Assembly (NCBI GenBank): GCA_029718625.1
Contig: CM056383.1
Coordinates: forward strand, 66,774,849 to 66,838,848
Direction of reading: 5' to 3'
DNA: 64,000 nucleotides
DNA from: Synaphobranchus kaupii
Taxonomy: Eukaryota; Chordata; Actinopteri; Anguilliformes; Synaphobranchidae
The translations under genes were made by a program, and so were the position numbers. This document shows positions 61,832 through 64,000 of the stretch, in pieces; position 1 is the stretch's first letter, and every line of letters begins with the position of its first letter. The notes under the pieces were generated by a model. The model had not been told where the DNA came from, made no database searches, and was given only the letters and a program-made list of their open reading frames with translations.

Positions 61832-63733
61832 GTGAAGTTTTATGGATCCGAGGAAACAAATTAAGATTCTAACACGAATAAAGGCCAAGTCCAATGAGTT
61901 GTGGTGAGTAAGTGGAAACACATATCAGGGCGCCCGTTACAAGCCTTGCTACTCCTGACATAAGTAGGTTAACACTTCTAACGAGACAACATTTTTATTA
62001 AAATTGATTGTCAGTAGGCCTATTGAGAAGCTGAACCACGGAGTATTGAGTGAACCACTCGTCGTCCGAGATGCACGTGATCTTTTAGAACATTATGAGG
62101 TTTTCTTTCAACTAGCTCCAACGACTGATTCCACTGAAGTAGCCTAAAAACGAGCAGTGGAAAGGCATTCATGAAAGGAGGAAAACGGTTAAAAAATAAT
62201 TTTAAAAAAGTAAAATAAATACCCAATACTTTATAAACCACCTTGCATGTTAGAAATACTGCACTTCTGTTTAATCATGCACAAAAATACATTTGAATTT
62301 TGGTTGCAAATTAGCTGGCCATGACAGAGAAGGCCGATTGTTCCTTTCCCAGAATAAGTTGTGGGCCCCCTACGACAAAAAAAATGTCTGTCATCTTTTT
62401 AAAAAATCACAATATGATGAAAGATAACAAAACGGATCCATGAAAGTACACTCCCTGAATCGTGCCTTTTTGGTAACTAGTGATGGAGTTGTGTAGTCTT
62501 CCTCGCTGATTAACAAAGTGGCGACACAGTAGCGTTTTTACCACTAGAGGGAGTTGGAAAACATCGAATGATGTCCAATCGCTGTATGCAGTGAATCAAG
62601 ATTCTTGAATTACCCTCCCTGCATGACTTCTCAATGACGATAATCGAGGAATATGATTATGATTTGTACTTATTAGCACCATCGGCTACCATGGTGACAG
62701 GAACAATTATGCTCTTATATAAATTTGGAGCGATGCACTGTTTACCCGTCAACCGTAGGCTATATATTTACAAAGGGCAAGCCATTACCCTGTAACATAT
62801 GGAGAACGTGCAACATCCGCTCCATTGATACAGAGCAAACAGACTGTAGAATCCATATGTCAATACTTAAAAGTGGTATGGATAAAGGGTACTTGTGTTA
62901 ATCTAATTTCCCCTTTACATTTGTGTATCATTTTAGTACTTTGTGGATGTGTATGCAATGATGTTATTCTAGGACTTCTAACAATTGTTGTTGAAATCAT
63001 CACATTTAGTTTTTTTAAAGGGAAAAGTAGAACCACCTTGTAATTGTTCAAAGACTGCTTGAAAAAGGTGGAACAGGCAAAATGTCCTGGTACTGATGTG
63101 TTAAAAATCCCAAGGTCAGATTAGTGTCTATTCACCTTTCCCACTTGCAATAGTTCTTTGGTTCACCATTTCCACTTTTAAGGAACCTGCCTTCCTAAAA
63201 ATAATTTACAGTTAAAACGTGTCAAATTTCATTGAAAAGACCATTTTATTGTATAAATGGACATTCAGGAAGACTGGATTACTTGTGTTACTTGTAGGGA
63301 CAAAATAAAAACTAAAATAAATGAAGTATAAATATCCAACAAAATATATCTTGACCAAAGAACAAACAGCACATATATAAATGTCATTATATAATTTTAT
63401 TTTCTCTGTGAGGTATTGTTTATAAGCCCACTTGGGTTTCAAACGTCTCCTACACATGCCTTTTGTTTGGTATTGTCTTTATTGTTCTTTTTTATAATGC
63501 GAATAAATAAAAACATAAATGCCATCATTGGAAGCTTATGTTACACATAAAAAACCAGTGTACCAATATAAAAAGATAATTTATACTTAGTGTACTTAGT
63601 ATTTTCCAAATGATCAATGCCCTCATGGAAAAAATATTTATAATTATAGATATAAAATAATTATAGATATACAAAGGTGTGCAGTGATGTACTGTACTTC
63701 ACTGGACATGACATTACTGGATATGACTAAATA
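61832..63733. other. Intergenic AT-rich sequence
   Basis: No gene, RNA gene or clear repeat family was recognised. Open stretches here are short and show no family resemblance. Confidence 0.55.
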
Positions 63734-64000
63734 CACTACTCACAAAAAGTTAGGGATATTCGGCTTTCGGGTGAAATTTCAGGATGAACCTAAAATGCAC
63801 TATAACCTTTACAGGTGAAATTAATTTGACCTTCTCTAAACTTTTGAATGCACATGTCCAACTATTCAGTGTTTCAGTACTTTTTGCACAACTTGCTGTT
63901 CTCTAACAAGGAGCTGAACGGCAAAATTCACAACAGGTGTTTGATCCATGAATCGACCAATACATTTCCTGGTTCAATTAGAATTGGTATGTAAACAGTC
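63734..64000. mobile_element. Left end of a Tc1-like element, cut by the window edge
   Basis: It starts after TA with CACTACTCACAAAAAGTTAG, similar to the ends of Tc1-like elements such as the one at 30327. It continues to the last base of the window, so the transposase status is unknown. Confidence 0.6.

Noticed and set aside
62825..63043. Small hydrophobic frame near the right end
   Set aside because: A single short frame with no family resemblance, no conserved start context and no duplicate; it is expected by chance in AT-rich DNA.

Overview
The window looks like teleost fish nuclear DNA. It has vertebrate split genes with GT-AG introns and AT-rich introns. It carries Tc1 elements with Sleeping Beauty-type ends, a tRNA-headed SINE, a Ty3/gypsy chromodomain retrotransposon, L1-type LINE fragments and hAT-like MITEs. 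The species cannot be named from the sequence alone. There is no sign of bacterial genes, CRISPR or tRNA/rRNA genes.

The backbone is a tandem segmental duplication of a tail-to-tail gene pair. On the + strand is a four-exon GIMAP-family (AIG1-type) gene; on the - strand is slc12a8, a cation-chloride-cotransporter relative. Unit A (1-13.4 kb) and unit B (13.4-23.5 kb) each have a complete GIMAP gene (28-8422 and 13484-19362). They keep only scraps of slc12a8: the last exon, a piece of exon 11 fused to a piece of exon 9, and a 5'-truncated L1-type insertion between them. Unit C (23.5-42.8 kb) has a GIMAP gene (23561-29444) followed by an almost complete slc12a8 (39366 down to about 30044) whose last exon is damaged. 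A breakpoint near 40667 then joins the slc12a8 upstream flank to another relic block. Unit D (42.8-60.2 kb) has a GIMAP gene (42874-48745) and a complete slc12a8 (58955 down to 49282, predicted 733 aa). From 60.2 to 64 kb there is no recognisable gene, only nested MITEs and the end of a Tc1-like element.

Each GIMAP gene predicts a 701-704 residue protein: a short leader (exon 1), a first AIG1 domain that has lost its P-loop and DxxG motif (exon 2), a second AIG1 domain with a recognisable P-loop (exon 3), then a charged coiled coil and a glycine-rich hydrophobic tail (exon 4). All four reading frames are open with phase-compatible splice sites, so all could be functional. The copies differ most in two places: the P-loop residue after lysine (M, T, C, C), and a short patch of the first domain at the position of switch I. 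slc12a8 encodes a multi-pass membrane transporter. The two gene types are neighbours by ancestry and share 3' ends, but nothing in the sequence shows that their products work together.

The most interesting observations are the co-duplication with repeated decay of one partner, the pseudo-GTPase plus GTPase architecture with variable nucleotide-binding residues, the clustered replacements between the near-identical C and D copies, and a clean 33-bp micro-inversion between the convergent 3' ends that reverses an ATTAAA hexamer.
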